Origin: Burkholderiales bacterium | GTDB lineage: Bacteria > Pseudomonadota > Gammaproteobacteria > Burkholderiales > Casimicrobiaceae | Length of the DNA stretch: 32,835 nt | Direction: 5' to 3' | Assembly (NCBI GenBank): GCA_020851235.1 | Contig: JADZDD010000040.1 | Location: 1 to 32,835, forward strand | Shown: positions 17,195-25,205 of the stretch, piece by piece | How the letters are laid out: each line of letters begins with the position of its first letter | Numbering within the stretch: position 1 is the stretch's first letter | Position numbers and translations under genes: made by a program | The notes under the pieces: model-generated | The model's database searches: none | The model's input: only the letters and a program-made list of their open reading frames with translations | What the model was told of the DNA's origin: nothing

Positions 17195-18064
17195 TCAGGG
17201 CGTTCCCGCCCCCGGCACATCGACCTCGACCATCCGCAGCGTCGCGCTCGGAGCGCGCGCGATCTCGGCCGGGTTGTGCGAATCCGAGCCGCAGATGAAC
17301 AGGTGCCGGCGCTGCAGTCCACCGAGCATCACCGCGTAGCCCTCGGTGTCCAGTTCGACTCGTTCGACGATCTCGCCGCCTTCGCGGACCCGCAACGCAG
17401 CGTACGGGCCTTCGGGACTGGCAAGCCACACGGCGCCTTCGGCATCGAGCGCGATGCCGTCGGGGTGCACGCCCTCCGGCAACCGGGCATGGACGCGCCG
17501 GTTGGCGAGCGATCCGTCGGCCAGGACGTCGAACGCGGTCAGGCGGTGACCCATCGTCTCGCCGACGATGAGCGTCTTGCCGTCGGGCGTGATCACGATC
17601 CCGTTCGGGAAGCTCAAGTCCGTGGCGACGACGCGGGCGCGTCCGTCGGGCTCGATGCAGACGAGCACGCAGGTGTCCACGGGCTTGTTCGCGGGATCGA
17701 AGAAGTTGTAGCCGATGTCGCCCACGTACATGCGGTCGTGCGCATCGACGATGCCGTCGCTCAGGCAGAACACCGTGATCTCGGCGAGGTCAACCAGCGG
17801 CCGCAGCGACTGGCCGTCCCAGCGGTGGATCCGCCGCTGCAGCGCGTCGCCGACGAGCAGGCTGCCGTCGCGGCGAAATCCGAACGCGTTCGGGATGAAG
17901 CTGAGCTCCAACGCCGTTTCGACGCTGCCGTCGAGCCCCGCGGCCTTGATCCGCTTGTCGTGGATGTCCAGGAACCACAGCTTGCCGTCGTGCCAGCGCG
18001 GGCTCTCGGTGAACTTGAGTCCGCGTGCCTTGTCGACCAGCGTCCTGGCGGTGTACGTCTTCAT
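17195..18064 (-). CDS. SMP-30/gluconolactonase-like beta-propeller hydrolase
   Basis: A 289-residue six-bladed propeller of the SMP-30/gluconolactonase/LRE family. The metal-ligand pattern is visible: Glu20 in FTESPRW, the Asn in LSFPNGIVITPDG, and Asp in VHPDGIALDAEGAVW. Family members hydrolyse lactones or related esters, or phosphotriesters, using a divalent metal. The protein starts at ATG 18064 with GAGAGGTGA as ribosome site; the in-frame extension upstream lacks conservation. There is no signal peptide, so it should be cytoplasmic. Neighbouring GST, VOC and SDR genes on the same strand suggest it opens a lactone or ester intermediate in that pathway. The substrate is unknown. Confidence 0.88.
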   Translation of the reverse strand: MKTYTARTLVDKARGLKFTESPRWHDGKLWFLDIHDKRIKAAGLDGSVETALELSFIPNAFGFRRDGSLLVGDALQRRIHRWDGQSLRPLVDLAEITVFCLSDGIVDAHDRMYVGDIGYNFFDPANKPVDTCVLVCIEPDGRARVVATDLSFPNGIVITPDGKTLIVGETMGHRLTAFDVLADGSLANRRVHARLPEGVHPDGIALDAEGAVWLASPEGPYAALRVREGGEIVERVELDTEGYAVMLGGLQRRHLFICGSDSHNPAEIARAPSATLRMVEVDVPGAGTP

Positions 18065-18108
18065 GAAGTCACCTCTCTTCGCAATCGAAACATTCACGTC
18101 CCGCCGTC

Positions 18109-18198
18109 TCACGCCCTGGGGCGAGCGACGAAGTCCGGCTGTCCCAGGGCGAGCAGCAGGCCCACGGCTGCCAGAGCCTGCGGGATCGTGCGTGACAT
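18109..18198 (-). CDS. possible 29-residue hydrophobic peptide
   Basis: A short frame MSRTIPQALAAVGLLLALGQ... preceded by TGGAGA fills the gap between the GST paralog and the SMP-30 gene. It has one hydrophobic helix and ends in VARPRA. It may be a leftover start of a membrane protein, a true small peptide or chance; nothing decides between these. Confidence 0.25.
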   Translation of the reverse strand: MSRTIPQALAAVGLLLALGQPDFVARPRA

Positions 18199-18253
18199 GC
18201 GAGTCTCCATTTCGTTGCGAACGATCGTGACGAGCGGGATCGGGTGGGCAGGC

Positions 18254-19384
18254 TCAGGCGACGTGCGCGGCGGCCAGACCGATGCGCTCGACCTTGGGCA
18301 GGTCGAGTCGAAGCACCGCTTCCCCGCCAACGCTGGCGAGCCAGGCGCGCACGCGCTGCTGGTCCGCGACGGACATGGCGGCCAACGCGTTCAACAGCCG
18401 TTGCGTCATCCAGACCACGTAGCTCAGCGCCGGGCGGGTGTGGGTGCCGCCCGCCATCGGATAGCTGACGGACTCGAGGAAGCGCGGCGCGGCCTTGCTG
18501 TCCGGCGGCAGGATCGGCTGCTTGCGCACCGCGTCGGCGCAGGCGGCGAGATAGCGAACCATCTCGTCGAAGATCGAGCGCAGCATGGGCGTCAAGGTGT
18601 CCGGCAGGCGGTCGTCGGTCCAGAACTCGCCCCCTGCCGCCGATTCGGGGATGAACATGCGTTCGATCCAGGCTTTCAGGTGGCGACGCGGGGCGATCAG
18701 CTCGCGCTTCGACCAGGGATCGCGCCCGAGGTGCGCGTACAGCGGCGCGATCATGCCGTAGTCGCCCAGCGAGGGACGACCGCCGAACAGGAACGCGTGC
18801 ACCGCGAAATGCGCATCGAGGGCATCGAGCTGTATCGCGAGGAAGCGATCCATGACCGGCCGCAACTCGGGCGTCACGCCGACGTTCCGTGCATGCGACT
18901 GCATCAGTCGCGCGTGCTTGCGCCCGAAGAGGTTCTTGAGCCAGCGTGGGAAGCCCGCCAGCAGGGCATCACCGGCGTCGTGCACGAACAGCGGGGTCGA
19001 TTCGTCGGCGTGGCTCCAGCGCGTGTGCATCGCCAGCGGCAACCAGAATTCGTCGCCCCACAGCTCGAACAGATAGGCGGCAAAGCGCAGCACCGGCGTT
19101 GCCGGCAGCACCGGCCGTTCCGGAAAACGTCGCTCCAGCGTGTCGATGATGTGCGAGGTGTCCTGCAGCCACTCGCCTTCCGGCGTGATCACCACCGGCA
19201 CGGCGGCGGCATGGGTTCGCCGTGGCAGCGTGACGAAGAACTCCCACGGGTTGCTGGCGCGCTCGACGAACGGAATGCGCTTGTGCAATAGATACGCGCG
19301 CGTCTTGCCCGAGTACAGGGACAGCTGCACGCCGATCTGCGTGTAGATCTTCGAATCGAGCTTCGACAAGACTGTCTCCGACAT
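18254..19384 (-). CDS. glutathione S-transferase family protein, paralog 2
   Basis: A 376-residue protein with the same architecture as the one at 14274-15380: thioredoxin-like start (YSGKTRAYLLHKRIPFVERA, VPVVITPEGEWLQDTSHIID), GST second domain (FLFGGRPSLGDYGMIAPLYA, HLGRDPWSKRELI) and the long extension (RSIFDEMVRYLAACADAVRK, SYPMAGGTHTRPALSY). The two share blocks along their full length but are clearly diverged. The start is either ATG 19384 or TTG 19393, whose last two bases overlap the TGA of the upstream mini-frame (TTGA); neither has a Shine-Dalgarno, so coupling to that frame is likely. Activity is unknown. Confidence 0.85.
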   Translation of the reverse strand: MSETVLSKLDSKIYTQIGVQLSLYSGKTRAYLLHKRIPFVERASNPWEFFVTLPRRTHAAAVPVVITPEGEWLQDTSHIIDTLERRFPERPVLPATPVLRFAAYLFELWGDEFWLPLAMHTRWSHADESTPLFVHDAGDALLAGFPRWLKNLFGRKHARLMQSHARNVGVTPELRPVMDRFLAIQLDALDAHFAVHAFLFGGRPSLGDYGMIAPLYAHLGRDPWSKRELIAPRRHLKAWIERMFIPESAAGGEFWTDDRLPDTLTPMLRSIFDEMVRYLAACADAVRKQPILPPDSKAAPRFLESVSYPMAGGTHTRPALSYVVWMTQRLLNALAAMSVADQQRVRAWLASVGGEAVLRLDLPKVERIGLAAAHVA

Positions 19385-19389
19385 CGGGC

Positions 19390-19521
19390 TCAACGGAGAT
19401 AACCGAGCAGGAGCGGCTCCAGTTCACCGGACGTGTCCGGGGCGATGACCCGGTATCCGCCCGCGACCAGCACGTTCATCGTGATGCCGTTGACCGGGAT
19501 CCGGCGCGTGCCTTCCCTCAT
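19390..19521 (-). pseudogene. 43-residue alpha/beta-hydrolase remnant (epoxide-hydrolase type)
   Basis: A complete small frame with a strong GGGGAAGG ribosome site. It reads as islands of an epoxide-hydrolase-like protein: RRIPVNGITMNVLVAG (first strands), GYRVIAPDTSG (the strand leading to the PDxRGxG element) and ELEPLLLGYLR (typical last helix). The HGFP oxyanion segment, nucleophile elbow, lid and catalytic acid and histidine are all missing, so it cannot be a hydrolase. Two in-frame deletions would produce it. Its stop lies 5 bases before the GST ATG, so it may survive only as a translation-coupling leader for that gene. Confidence 0.6.
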
Positions 19522-19549
19522 GACCTTCCCCGGTGTCGTCGCACAGGTC

Positions 19550-20962
19550 TCACGGCGCCCCTTCGGCATGGGGCTTGAGTCCCTGCCGCAGCATCCTGTC
19601 GAGCATCCTCTGCATCAGCACCCGCCACAGCGCACCGAGCAGCGGCAGCTTGCTGCGGAAGCGGATCGACCAGGTCACCTCGGTCCCTCCTTCGATCGCC
19701 TTCATCGCGATCTCGCCGTTGTGGAAGATGAAGGGCGAGCCTTCGACCACCCGGTAACGGATGCGCTCGCCCGGTTCGATGCCGGTGACCTCTTCGACCA
19801 CCGTGCCCGGTGTCCCGCGCATGAACCGCTGCGAACCATAGCCATCGGCGCTGCCCGCCCCGTCGCGGATGCGGCGCACTTCGCCGAAGCCGATCCAGCG
19901 GTTCATCGCATTCTGGTCGCAGAGCACCTGCCAGACCCGCTGCGGCGAAGCCTCGATGCGCACCGTGCCGCTCACCCGCCGGTTGTCCGGCGCCGGTCGC
20001 TTGTCGATGGGCAGCGGCACGAACCCCCACAGGCGGTCGGACCATCCGGGCGCCATCCACAGGATCTCGACCGAGAAGCCGAGCTTGTCGTTGACGTACA
20101 CCACGCCGGCGCCGGGCAGGTGCACGGGCTTCGCATTGCCGCGGGCGCCGACGGCCACGGCGCGCTGATAGACCTGCAGGTGGTCCTTCCGGTTGCGGGC
20201 GCCGAAGGCGATGTTCAGGATGCCCTGGTCACTGATGCGGTAGCCGGCCGGCCAGGGCTTGCCGACGGGGTCGCGATACTGCACGACCTCGACCAGCACG
20301 TCGTGCGCGCGGAACACCGCACGCTGGCATTGCGCGCCGGGCAGTCCCCAGAGCGCCTCGTGCTCCGGGCCGTGCAGCGCGATGTCCTCCGGCCCGTGCC
20401 CGATGATGGCGCCGAGGTAGGCCACCGACCCGGCCAGGTCCGGCGTGCTCAGCGTCACCGAGCGCACGGCCGCCGCGCCATCACGCTCGCCCTCGACCGG
20501 TGTCGGCAGCGGGTCGTCTTCCATGAGTTCGACGAACACGCCGTCCGGACTGCGCACGCAGGCGCGTCGAGCGCCTCGCGCGCCCGCGGCCGGGGCGAGC
20601 GGCACGCTGCCCAGGCGCGCCAGGTTTGCGAGCGCAGCATCGAAGTCGGCGACGTGCACGCCGATGCGCGTGTAGCCAATGTCGCAGGGGCGAGCGTCCG
20701 CCGGCATCAGCCGGGCCAACGGCCGACGGAACTGGAACATCTCGAACTGAAACCACGGGTTGCGCCCGACCAGCCACCAGCAGGTCGAGGCGGCCTTGGG
20801 CAGGCCCTGCACCTTCGCGGCCAGCGGGCCGCTCATCATGAGCACGCCGCCGCCGGCAGGCAGGAATCCAAGGCCTTCGCGGAACCACCGCTCGGTGCGC
20901 CGCAGGTCGATCACCGAAAGGGCGATCTGGTTCAAGGGAGGTTGAAAGGCGGATGAACTCAT
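19550..20962 (-). CDS. fused VOC-VOC-SRPBCC protein
   Basis: A 470-residue three-domain protein. Residues about 10-155 form a first vicinal-oxygen-chelate unit (IALSVIDLRRTERWFREGLG, GYTRIGVHVADFDAALANLA, RSPDGVFVELMED). Residues about 165-310 form a second (SVTLSTPDLAGSVAYLGAII, HDVLVEVVQY, GILNIAFGARN). Residues about 330-470 are an SRPBCC/polyketide-cyclase-like ligand-binding domain (SGTVRIEASPQRVWQVLCDQ, GERIRYRVVEGSPF, GGTEVTWSIRF). VOC proteins include dioxygenases, isomerases and lyases; the SRPBCC cup could hold a hydrophobic substrate. ATG 20962 has a weak site; a TTG six codons upstream is possible. It lies close to the SDR and GST genes on the same strand, consistent with one pathway. 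Confidence 0.82.
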   Translation of the reverse strand: MSSSAFQPPLNQIALSVIDLRRTERWFREGLGFLPAGGGVLMMSGPLAAKVQGLPKAASTCWWLVGRNPWFQFEMFQFRRPLARLMPADARPCDIGYTRIGVHVADFDAALANLARLGSVPLAPAAGARGARRACVRSPDGVFVELMEDDPLPTPVEGERDGAAAVRSVTLSTPDLAGSVAYLGAIIGHGPEDIALHGPEHEALWGLPGAQCQRAVFRAHDVLVEVVQYRDPVGKPWPAGYRISDQGILNIAFGARNRKDHLQVYQRAVAVGARGNAKPVHLPGAGVVYVNDKLGFSVEILWMAPGWSDRLWGFVPLPIDKRPAPDNRRVSGTVRIEASPQRVWQVLCDQNAMNRWIGFGEVRRIRDGAGSADGYGSQRFMRGTPGTVVEEVTGIEPGERIRYRVVEGSPFIFHNGEIAMKAIEGGTEVTWSIRFRSKLPLLGALWRVLMQRMLDRMLRQGLKPHAEGAP

Positions 20963-21011
20963 GCGCAATTCTCGAGGCAATCGCTGCGGCCCACGCGAGG
21001 GAGGGGTCGCG

Positions 21012-21869
21012 TCACTCCTTGCCGACGACTGGCCCGATGAAATTGCGCCCGCGACGGAACAGCGCCGCTCCGATGTCGAGGAACAGCTTGCGCGAAGAAC
21101 GCATCATGAGATCGCCCAGGAGGAGGTGCTTGAGCGGCGTGCGGATCACCGGCTTGCCGGCGGCGAGCCCTGCGACCGCGTCGCGGGCGACCACCGATGG
21201 CGGCACGGACTGGCGGCTGCCCTCGGTATAGATCTCGAGCGCGTGCTGCGCGTTCTGCTGCCCGTGAATGTTGCCGTCGCGAATGATGTTCGTGGCGATG
21301 ATGCCAGGGCACAGCGCCGACACCTTGATGCCCTGGCTCTTAAGTTCCATGTACAGCGTCTGCGCCAGTCCGAGCTTGGCGAACTTGGTCACGTTGTACG
21401 GCGCCATGCCTGGCGAGGGGCAGAGCGCGGCGCCGCTCGAGGTGATCAGCACCCAGCCGCTGCGGCGCTCGACCATCGCCGGCACGAAGAGCTCGACCAT
21501 GTAGATCGCGCCCCAGAGGTTGAGGTCGATCACCCACTGCCACTCCGCGTGCGGAATGGCTTCGATTCTTCCGCCGTGGCCCACGCCGGCATTCGGGCAC
21601 AGGATGTCGACGGGCCCGACCTCGGCCTCGATCGTCGCGCGCAGTCGTTCCACCTGCTCGCGCACGGCGTGATCGACGCAGTAGCCGTGGGCGACGATGC
21701 CCATACCGGACAGGGTCTTCTTCATCTCGTCCACGCGCTGCTGCCGGATGTCGGTGCCGACGACGATCGCGCCGTGGCGGCCGAATTCCATGGCGAGTTC
21801 GAGCCCGATGCCCGAACCGGCGCCGCTGATGAGCGCGACCTTGCCCTTGAAATCGCTCGTGTTGCCCAT
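21012..21869 (-). CDS. short-chain dehydrogenase/reductase (SDR)
   Basis: A 285-residue classical SDR: cofactor motif SGAGSGIG (15-22), NAG at 93-95, catalytic serine in LITSSGAA (144-145), and YxxxK as Tyr158/Lys162 in PYNVTKFA. Asp40 at the end of the second strand (VVGTDIRQQ) suggests NAD(H) preference. The C-terminal extension (LLLGDLMMRSSRKLFLDIGA, RGRNFIGP) is basic and amphipathic and may touch the membrane, as in SDRs acting on lipophilic alcohols or ketones. ATG 21869 has CGGAG at proper distance. It is 50 bases upstream of the VOC-SRPBCC gene on the same strand and probably cotranscribed. Confidence 0.92.
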   Translation of the reverse strand: MGNTSDFKGKVALISGAGSGIGLELAMEFGRHGAIVVGTDIRQQRVDEMKKTLSGMGIVAHGYCVDHAVREQVERLRATIEAEVGPVDILCPNAGVGHGGRIEAIPHAEWQWVIDLNLWGAIYMVELFVPAMVERRSGWVLITSSGAALCPSPGMAPYNVTKFAKLGLAQTLYMELKSQGIKVSALCPGIIATNIIRDGNIHGQQNAQHALEIYTEGSRQSVPPSVVARDAVAGLAAGKPVIRTPLKHLLLGDLMMRSSRKLFLDIGAALFRRGRNFIGPVVGKE

Positions 21870-21897
21870 GTCTTCGCTCCGTGGGATCCAGTCTGCG

Positions 21898-22929
21898 TCA
21901 GTCCGCGATGGCCCCCGACTTCGGGTCGTGGACGTGGTGCGTGTCGTGGCTCTCGTGCGTTCCGTATGGCAGGCCAAACCCGCTGCCATCGTTACCACGC
22001 TTCGCGACGGTGCATGGATCGCATTGTCCGTCCCGGAAACGATGCCTTCCCCCCTCCCCACGAGGGGGGTCGTGGCCCTCGTCCGGCGGGTCGAGCTTGC
22101 GCCGCAAGGTATCGGACGGCAGTTCGCCGAAGCACGCCTTATAGGCGCGCGAGAACTCGCCAAAGTGCCAGAAGCCCCAGTTCAACGCTTCTGCGGAGAC
22201 GGTCGTGGTGCCTTGAGTCCCTTCGAGAAGCGCCTGCCGCACGGCATCGACACGGTGCGGCTCGATCGGCCCGGTCGTATCGAGAGCCATCAGTAGTGCG
22301 TCGAAGAGTTCGGCTTCGGCAGCGATCCGACTCCTTGGCGCGTCGAGCAGCACGGGCTGGCGCACAGCGACTCCGACCAGGCGCTTCCCCCATTCGAAGA
22401 GCGCCGGCGTCCTCCCGGTGTTCGCTTCGAGCATTTCGACCCGGTGCGGAACGCGAAATTCGCCCTGGCGGCCGCGTGCCTCGAGGTGAGCGCGCACGTT
22501 CTCCGCGCGAACCAGGAACGTCATGCTCTCCCATTGGGCGTCGACGACGAACCGTGCCTCCGTGTTCGGCGAAGCAGCCAGCATCAACCCTGCGCGAACG
22601 GGTATCCCGTTCACCGTGCCGCACGCCTGGGGCCCGAACGTGACGTAGCCAAGCAGCCCCTCTTGCGTGCGTGTGCGCACGCGCAGGTTCGTCGCGTGGT
22701 AGAGCACCGCGACGCCGACAGCCGCGCCCCTCGCGGTCGAGAATCGTCCCCCGCGCTCGACGAGGAAGAACCAGAGGAGCGCCGGCACGACGAAAGCCGC
22801 GGCGCCCGCGTAGAAGGGAAACTCGCGGTAGTCGCCGATCGCGACGGATCGCACGTGAAGGCCGATGCCGATCCCGACCGGAAGATTCGATGCGCCGAAG
22901 AGGACGGCGCGGCGCAGCGATCGGTTCAT
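21898..22929 (-). pseudogene. hybrid frame: membrane-protein N-terminus joined to an internally deleted AraC-family regulator
   Basis: The 343-residue frame has three parts. Residues 1 to about 75 contain two hydrophobic segments (VLFGASNLPVGIGIGLHV, FYAGAAAFVVPALLWFFLVE) of an unrecognised membrane protein. Residues about 80-270 match an AraC-type regulator with an effector domain (LGYVTFGPQACGTVNGIPVR, LMLAASPNTEARF) and the second helix-turn-helix (LNWGFWHFGEFSRAYKACFG, ELPSDTLRRK). The first helix-turn-helix, normally about 50 residues before this, is deleted: the frame goes from RQALLEGTQG straight to TTTVSAEALNWGF. The last 60 residues are low-complexity read-through. DNA binding is therefore doubtful. 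Its original position upstream of the SDR gene suggests it once regulated that operon. Confidence 0.7.
22049..22069. repeat. GC-only hairpin
   Basis: CCCCCCTC (22049-22056) and GAGGGGGG (22062-22069) form a perfect 8-bp stem with a 5-base loop. There is no T tract on either side, so it is not a classical terminator. It lies in the read-through tail of the AraC hybrid, about 180 bases upstream of the SDR start. Confidence 0.5.
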
Positions 22930-23069
22930 TGCCGTCCCGCTCGCCCGGACGCGCGGCGCGCATCGTTCGGAGCGACCGCGCCGATGCGGACGTCACCGGC
23001 CGCACCGCGTCCGCGGCGCGAGCGGGCAAGGGCGCGCGGCCGGTCGGCTCCGCGCGCCGTTCACCCCGT

Positions 23070-24356
23070 CTACATCAGGGCGTCGGCCCAGATGTTCTGC
23101 GCCCACGCGAACGCGAAGCGGCCTTCGAGTTCGCTCATCGCGGGAGACAGGCCGCCCGAACCGGGTACCGGCAGGATGGACTTCTTCGCGGCGTCGTACT
23201 GGTGCACCGAAACGACGTGCACCACCTCCTTGTCGGTGATGAAGCTGTAGCAGTTGTTGGTCAGCACCGGCGCCGGGTTGGCCGGCTTGCCCGCGAGCGC
23301 GTTCAGGATCGCGGCGGCGGCCACCTTGGCGTGGTTGTTCGCCATGTGTCCGGACTTCGGCATCCCCGACGCGCTCTGGGTCGAATCGCCCAGCACGTGG
23401 ACGCCCTTGCCGCGGATCGACTCGAACGTCAGGAAGTCGACCTCGCACCAGCGATCGTTCGCGGTCACGACGCCCGCCGTGCGCGCGATCGCGCCGGCGC
23501 GCTGCGGAGGCACCACGTTGATCACGTTCGCGCGGACGTCGTCGCCGAACTCGAACTTGAGCGTGCGGGTCGCGAGGTCGACGTCGGCGAGCGCGTGGTT
23601 CGGCCGGTACTCGACGATGCCCTTGTACTCCTCGTTCCAGGCCTTCGTGAAGAGGCCCTTCTTCGACGTGACATCGGCGTTGGCGTCGAGGATGAGGACC
23701 TTCGAGCGCGGCTTCTGGCGCTTGAAGTACCACGCGACCTGGCAGGCGCGCTCGTAGGGCCCGGGCGGGCAGCGGTAGGGCGCGAGCGGGATCGAGAGTG
23801 CGTAGACGCCGCCGTCCGGCATCGCCTCGAGCTGGCGGCGCAGCAGCACGGTCTGCGGACCCGCCTGCCACGCGTGCGGCGCGATCTCGACCGCGCGCGC
23901 GGCGTCGGCCCGGTACGACGGAATCGTGCCGAACATGAACTCGATCCCCGGCGAGAGGACGAGGCGGTCGTAGGAGAACGACCGTCCGCCCGCGGTCGTC
24001 ACCACGCGCCGGTCGACGTCGACGCCGGTCGCGGTGTCGCGCACGAGATTCACGCCCCAGCGGCTCGCGAGCGCGTCGTAGGGCGTGGTCACGTCGGCGA
24101 TGGTCTTGCTGCCGCCGATCACGAGGTTCGACATCGGGCAGGACACGAAGCTCTCGCGCGGTTCGATCAACGTCACCTCGACGCTGCCGCCGCTCCACAT
24201 GCGCAGGTACTTCGCCGCGGTCGCGCCGCCGTAGCCGCCGCCCACGACGACGACCTTGCCGCGGGCGCCGCCCGCCGTCGTCGCGCATCCGGCGAGCACG
24301 CCCAAGCCCGCCGCCGCCGCGGCCGCCTGCAGGAATTCACGTCGTTGCATCGTCAT
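23070..24356 (-). CDS. soxF: flavocytochrome c sulfide dehydrogenase, flavoprotein subunit (FccB/SoxF)
   Basis: A 428-residue FAD protein that oxidises sulfide in the periplasm and passes electrons to its cytochrome partner. The N-terminus has a twin-arginine signal (MQRREFLQ) with a hydrophobic stretch and LAGC, which could also be a lipobox. The FAD motif VVVVGGGYGG lies at 35-44. Cysteines fitting the redox-active pair and family motifs are Cys73 (VSCPMSNLV) and Cys196 (YRCPPGPYERAC). VHVLGDSTQSASGMPKSGHM is the second FAD contact, and the C-terminal EGRFAFAWAQNIWADAL is the FCSD tail. It follows the cytochrome gene by 10 bases. It is complete with no sign of decay, unlike soxA, soxX and soxB nearby. 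Confidence 0.93.
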   Translation of the reverse strand: MTMQRREFLQAAAAAAGLGVLAGCATTAGGARGKVVVVGGGYGGATAAKYLRMWSGGSVEVTLIEPRESFVSCPMSNLVIGGSKTIADVTTPYDALASRWGVNLVRDTATGVDVDRRVVTTAGGRSFSYDRLVLSPGIEFMFGTIPSYRADAARAVEIAPHAWQAGPQTVLLRRQLEAMPDGGVYALSIPLAPYRCPPGPYERACQVAWYFKRQKPRSKVLILDANADVTSKKGLFTKAWNEEYKGIVEYRPNHALADVDLATRTLKFEFGDDVRANVINVVPPQRAGAIARTAGVVTANDRWCEVDFLTFESIRGKGVHVLGDSTQSASGMPKSGHMANNHAKVAAAAILNALAGKPANPAPVLTNNCYSFITDKEVVHVVSVHQYDAAKKSILPVPGSGGLSPAMSELEGRFAFAWAQNIWADALM

Positions 24357-24366
24357 GGCCGCCCCC

Positions 24367-24672
24367 TCACTTCGCCGGTTGCGAGGCGAACCAGCCCGCC
24401 ATCGCGTCGATCTGCGCGTCGGTGAATCCCTTCGCGAGTTGCGGCATCACGGTGCCGGGCCGCGTGCCGGCCTTGAAGGCGCGCATCTTGCTCGCCGTGT
24501 CGTCCTTCGACCGGCCCGCGAGCGAATCGGTGCCGCCCCGGCTCACGCCGTTCGTGCCGTGGCAGTTCGCGCATGTCGCCGCCATGTCGCGCGCCTGGTT
24601 GGCGTCGGGTGCCTGTGCGAAGGCGGTCGTTGCCGCGAGGGCGAGGACCGGAATCGCCATGATCGCTTGCAT
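24367..24672 (-). CDS. soxE: class I cytochrome c, flavocytochrome c partner (FccA/SoxE type)
   Basis: A 101-residue secreted monoheme cytochrome. A signal peptide (MQAIMAIPVLALAATTAFAQ) is followed by the heme site CANCH (residues about 34-38) and GVSRGGTDSLAG, with the sixth-ligand methionine likely in GTVMPQLAKGFTDAQ. It ends with a typical C-terminal helix (QIDAMAGWFASQ). A strong GGAGGAG precedes the ATG. Ten bases separate it from the flavoprotein gene, so the pair should form flavocytochrome c sulfide dehydrogenase, with this subunit taking electrons from FAD. Being first in this small operon, its promoter should lie upstream of 24672. Confidence 0.9.
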   Translation of the reverse strand: MQAIMAIPVLALAATTAFAQAPDANQARDMAATCANCHGTNGVSRGGTDSLAGRSKDDTASKMRAFKAGTRPGTVMPQLAKGFTDAQIDAMAGWFASQPAK

Positions 24673-24866
24673 AATCGTCTCCTCCAGAATGGGCCCGGAT
24701 GCACGTCACCGAACGGCTCGCGAGGCACCGGTAGGATAGCCGTTTCCACGACATGGGTATAGGGACGCGTTGGCCGACGACCTTCGTTCGAATTCATTCC
24801 CTCCGTGCGGCAGGACTGCCGGCGCGGAAACGATGCGCGTTCGGCTCGGCAGGTCGAGGGGCGGTC

Positions 24867-25205
24867 GTGGGTCGTGAAACCGGCCGGTCGGCTGTCGACG
24901 CGACGCTCACCTTTCTCGGTGCCGCGGGCGAGGTCACCGGCAGCGCGTTCCTCGTCGAGGTTCCTCAGGCGCGCTTCCTCGTCGACTGAGGCATGTTCCA
25001 GGGAAGGAACAGCGGCGAGAAGAACGCCGCGGGTCCGGACGTGGCGCCGGAGGCCGTCGATTCCGTGGTGCTGACGCACGCGCACGTCGACCACTCGGGA
25101 CTGCTGCCTCTCCTCGTTCGCCGCGGATTCCGCGGGCCGATCTACGCCACGCCGGCCACCTGCGACCTCCTGGGCGTCATGCTGCCCGACGCGGCGCACA
25201 CGCCG
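24867..25205 (+). pseudogene. metallo-beta-lactamase-fold hydrolase fragment with internal stop
   Basis: The plus-strand frame reads LTFLGAAGEVTGSAFLVEVP, FLVD, then TGA at 24987-24989, and continues in frame with GMFQGRNSGEKN, VLTHAHVDHSGLLPLLV and GPIYATPATCDLLGVMLPDA. This is the start of an MBL-fold nuclease-like protein (CPSF73/RNase J-like branch) with the HxHxDH zinc motif. Relatives have Cys at the stop position (FLVDCGMFQG). The homology ends at about 25200, where minus-strand soxB-derived sequence begins, so the rest, including the beta-CASP and RMMBL parts, is lost. GTG at 24867 is only a candidate start. Confidence 0.7.

Noticed and set aside
17186-19291. A 700-codon plus-strand open frame
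   Set aside because: It is antisense to the SMP-30-like and GST genes, with low-complexity composition and no recognisable motif.
22049-22069. Rho-independent terminator
   Set aside because: The stem is strong but has no T tract on either strand and lies inside an open frame rather than at a gene end.
24987-24989. Selenocysteine at the TGA in the MBL frame
   Set aside because: TGA at a Cys position is suggestive, but the gene is truncated 70 codons later, no obvious downstream stem-loop of the right form was seen, and the cysteine is not a known redox site.
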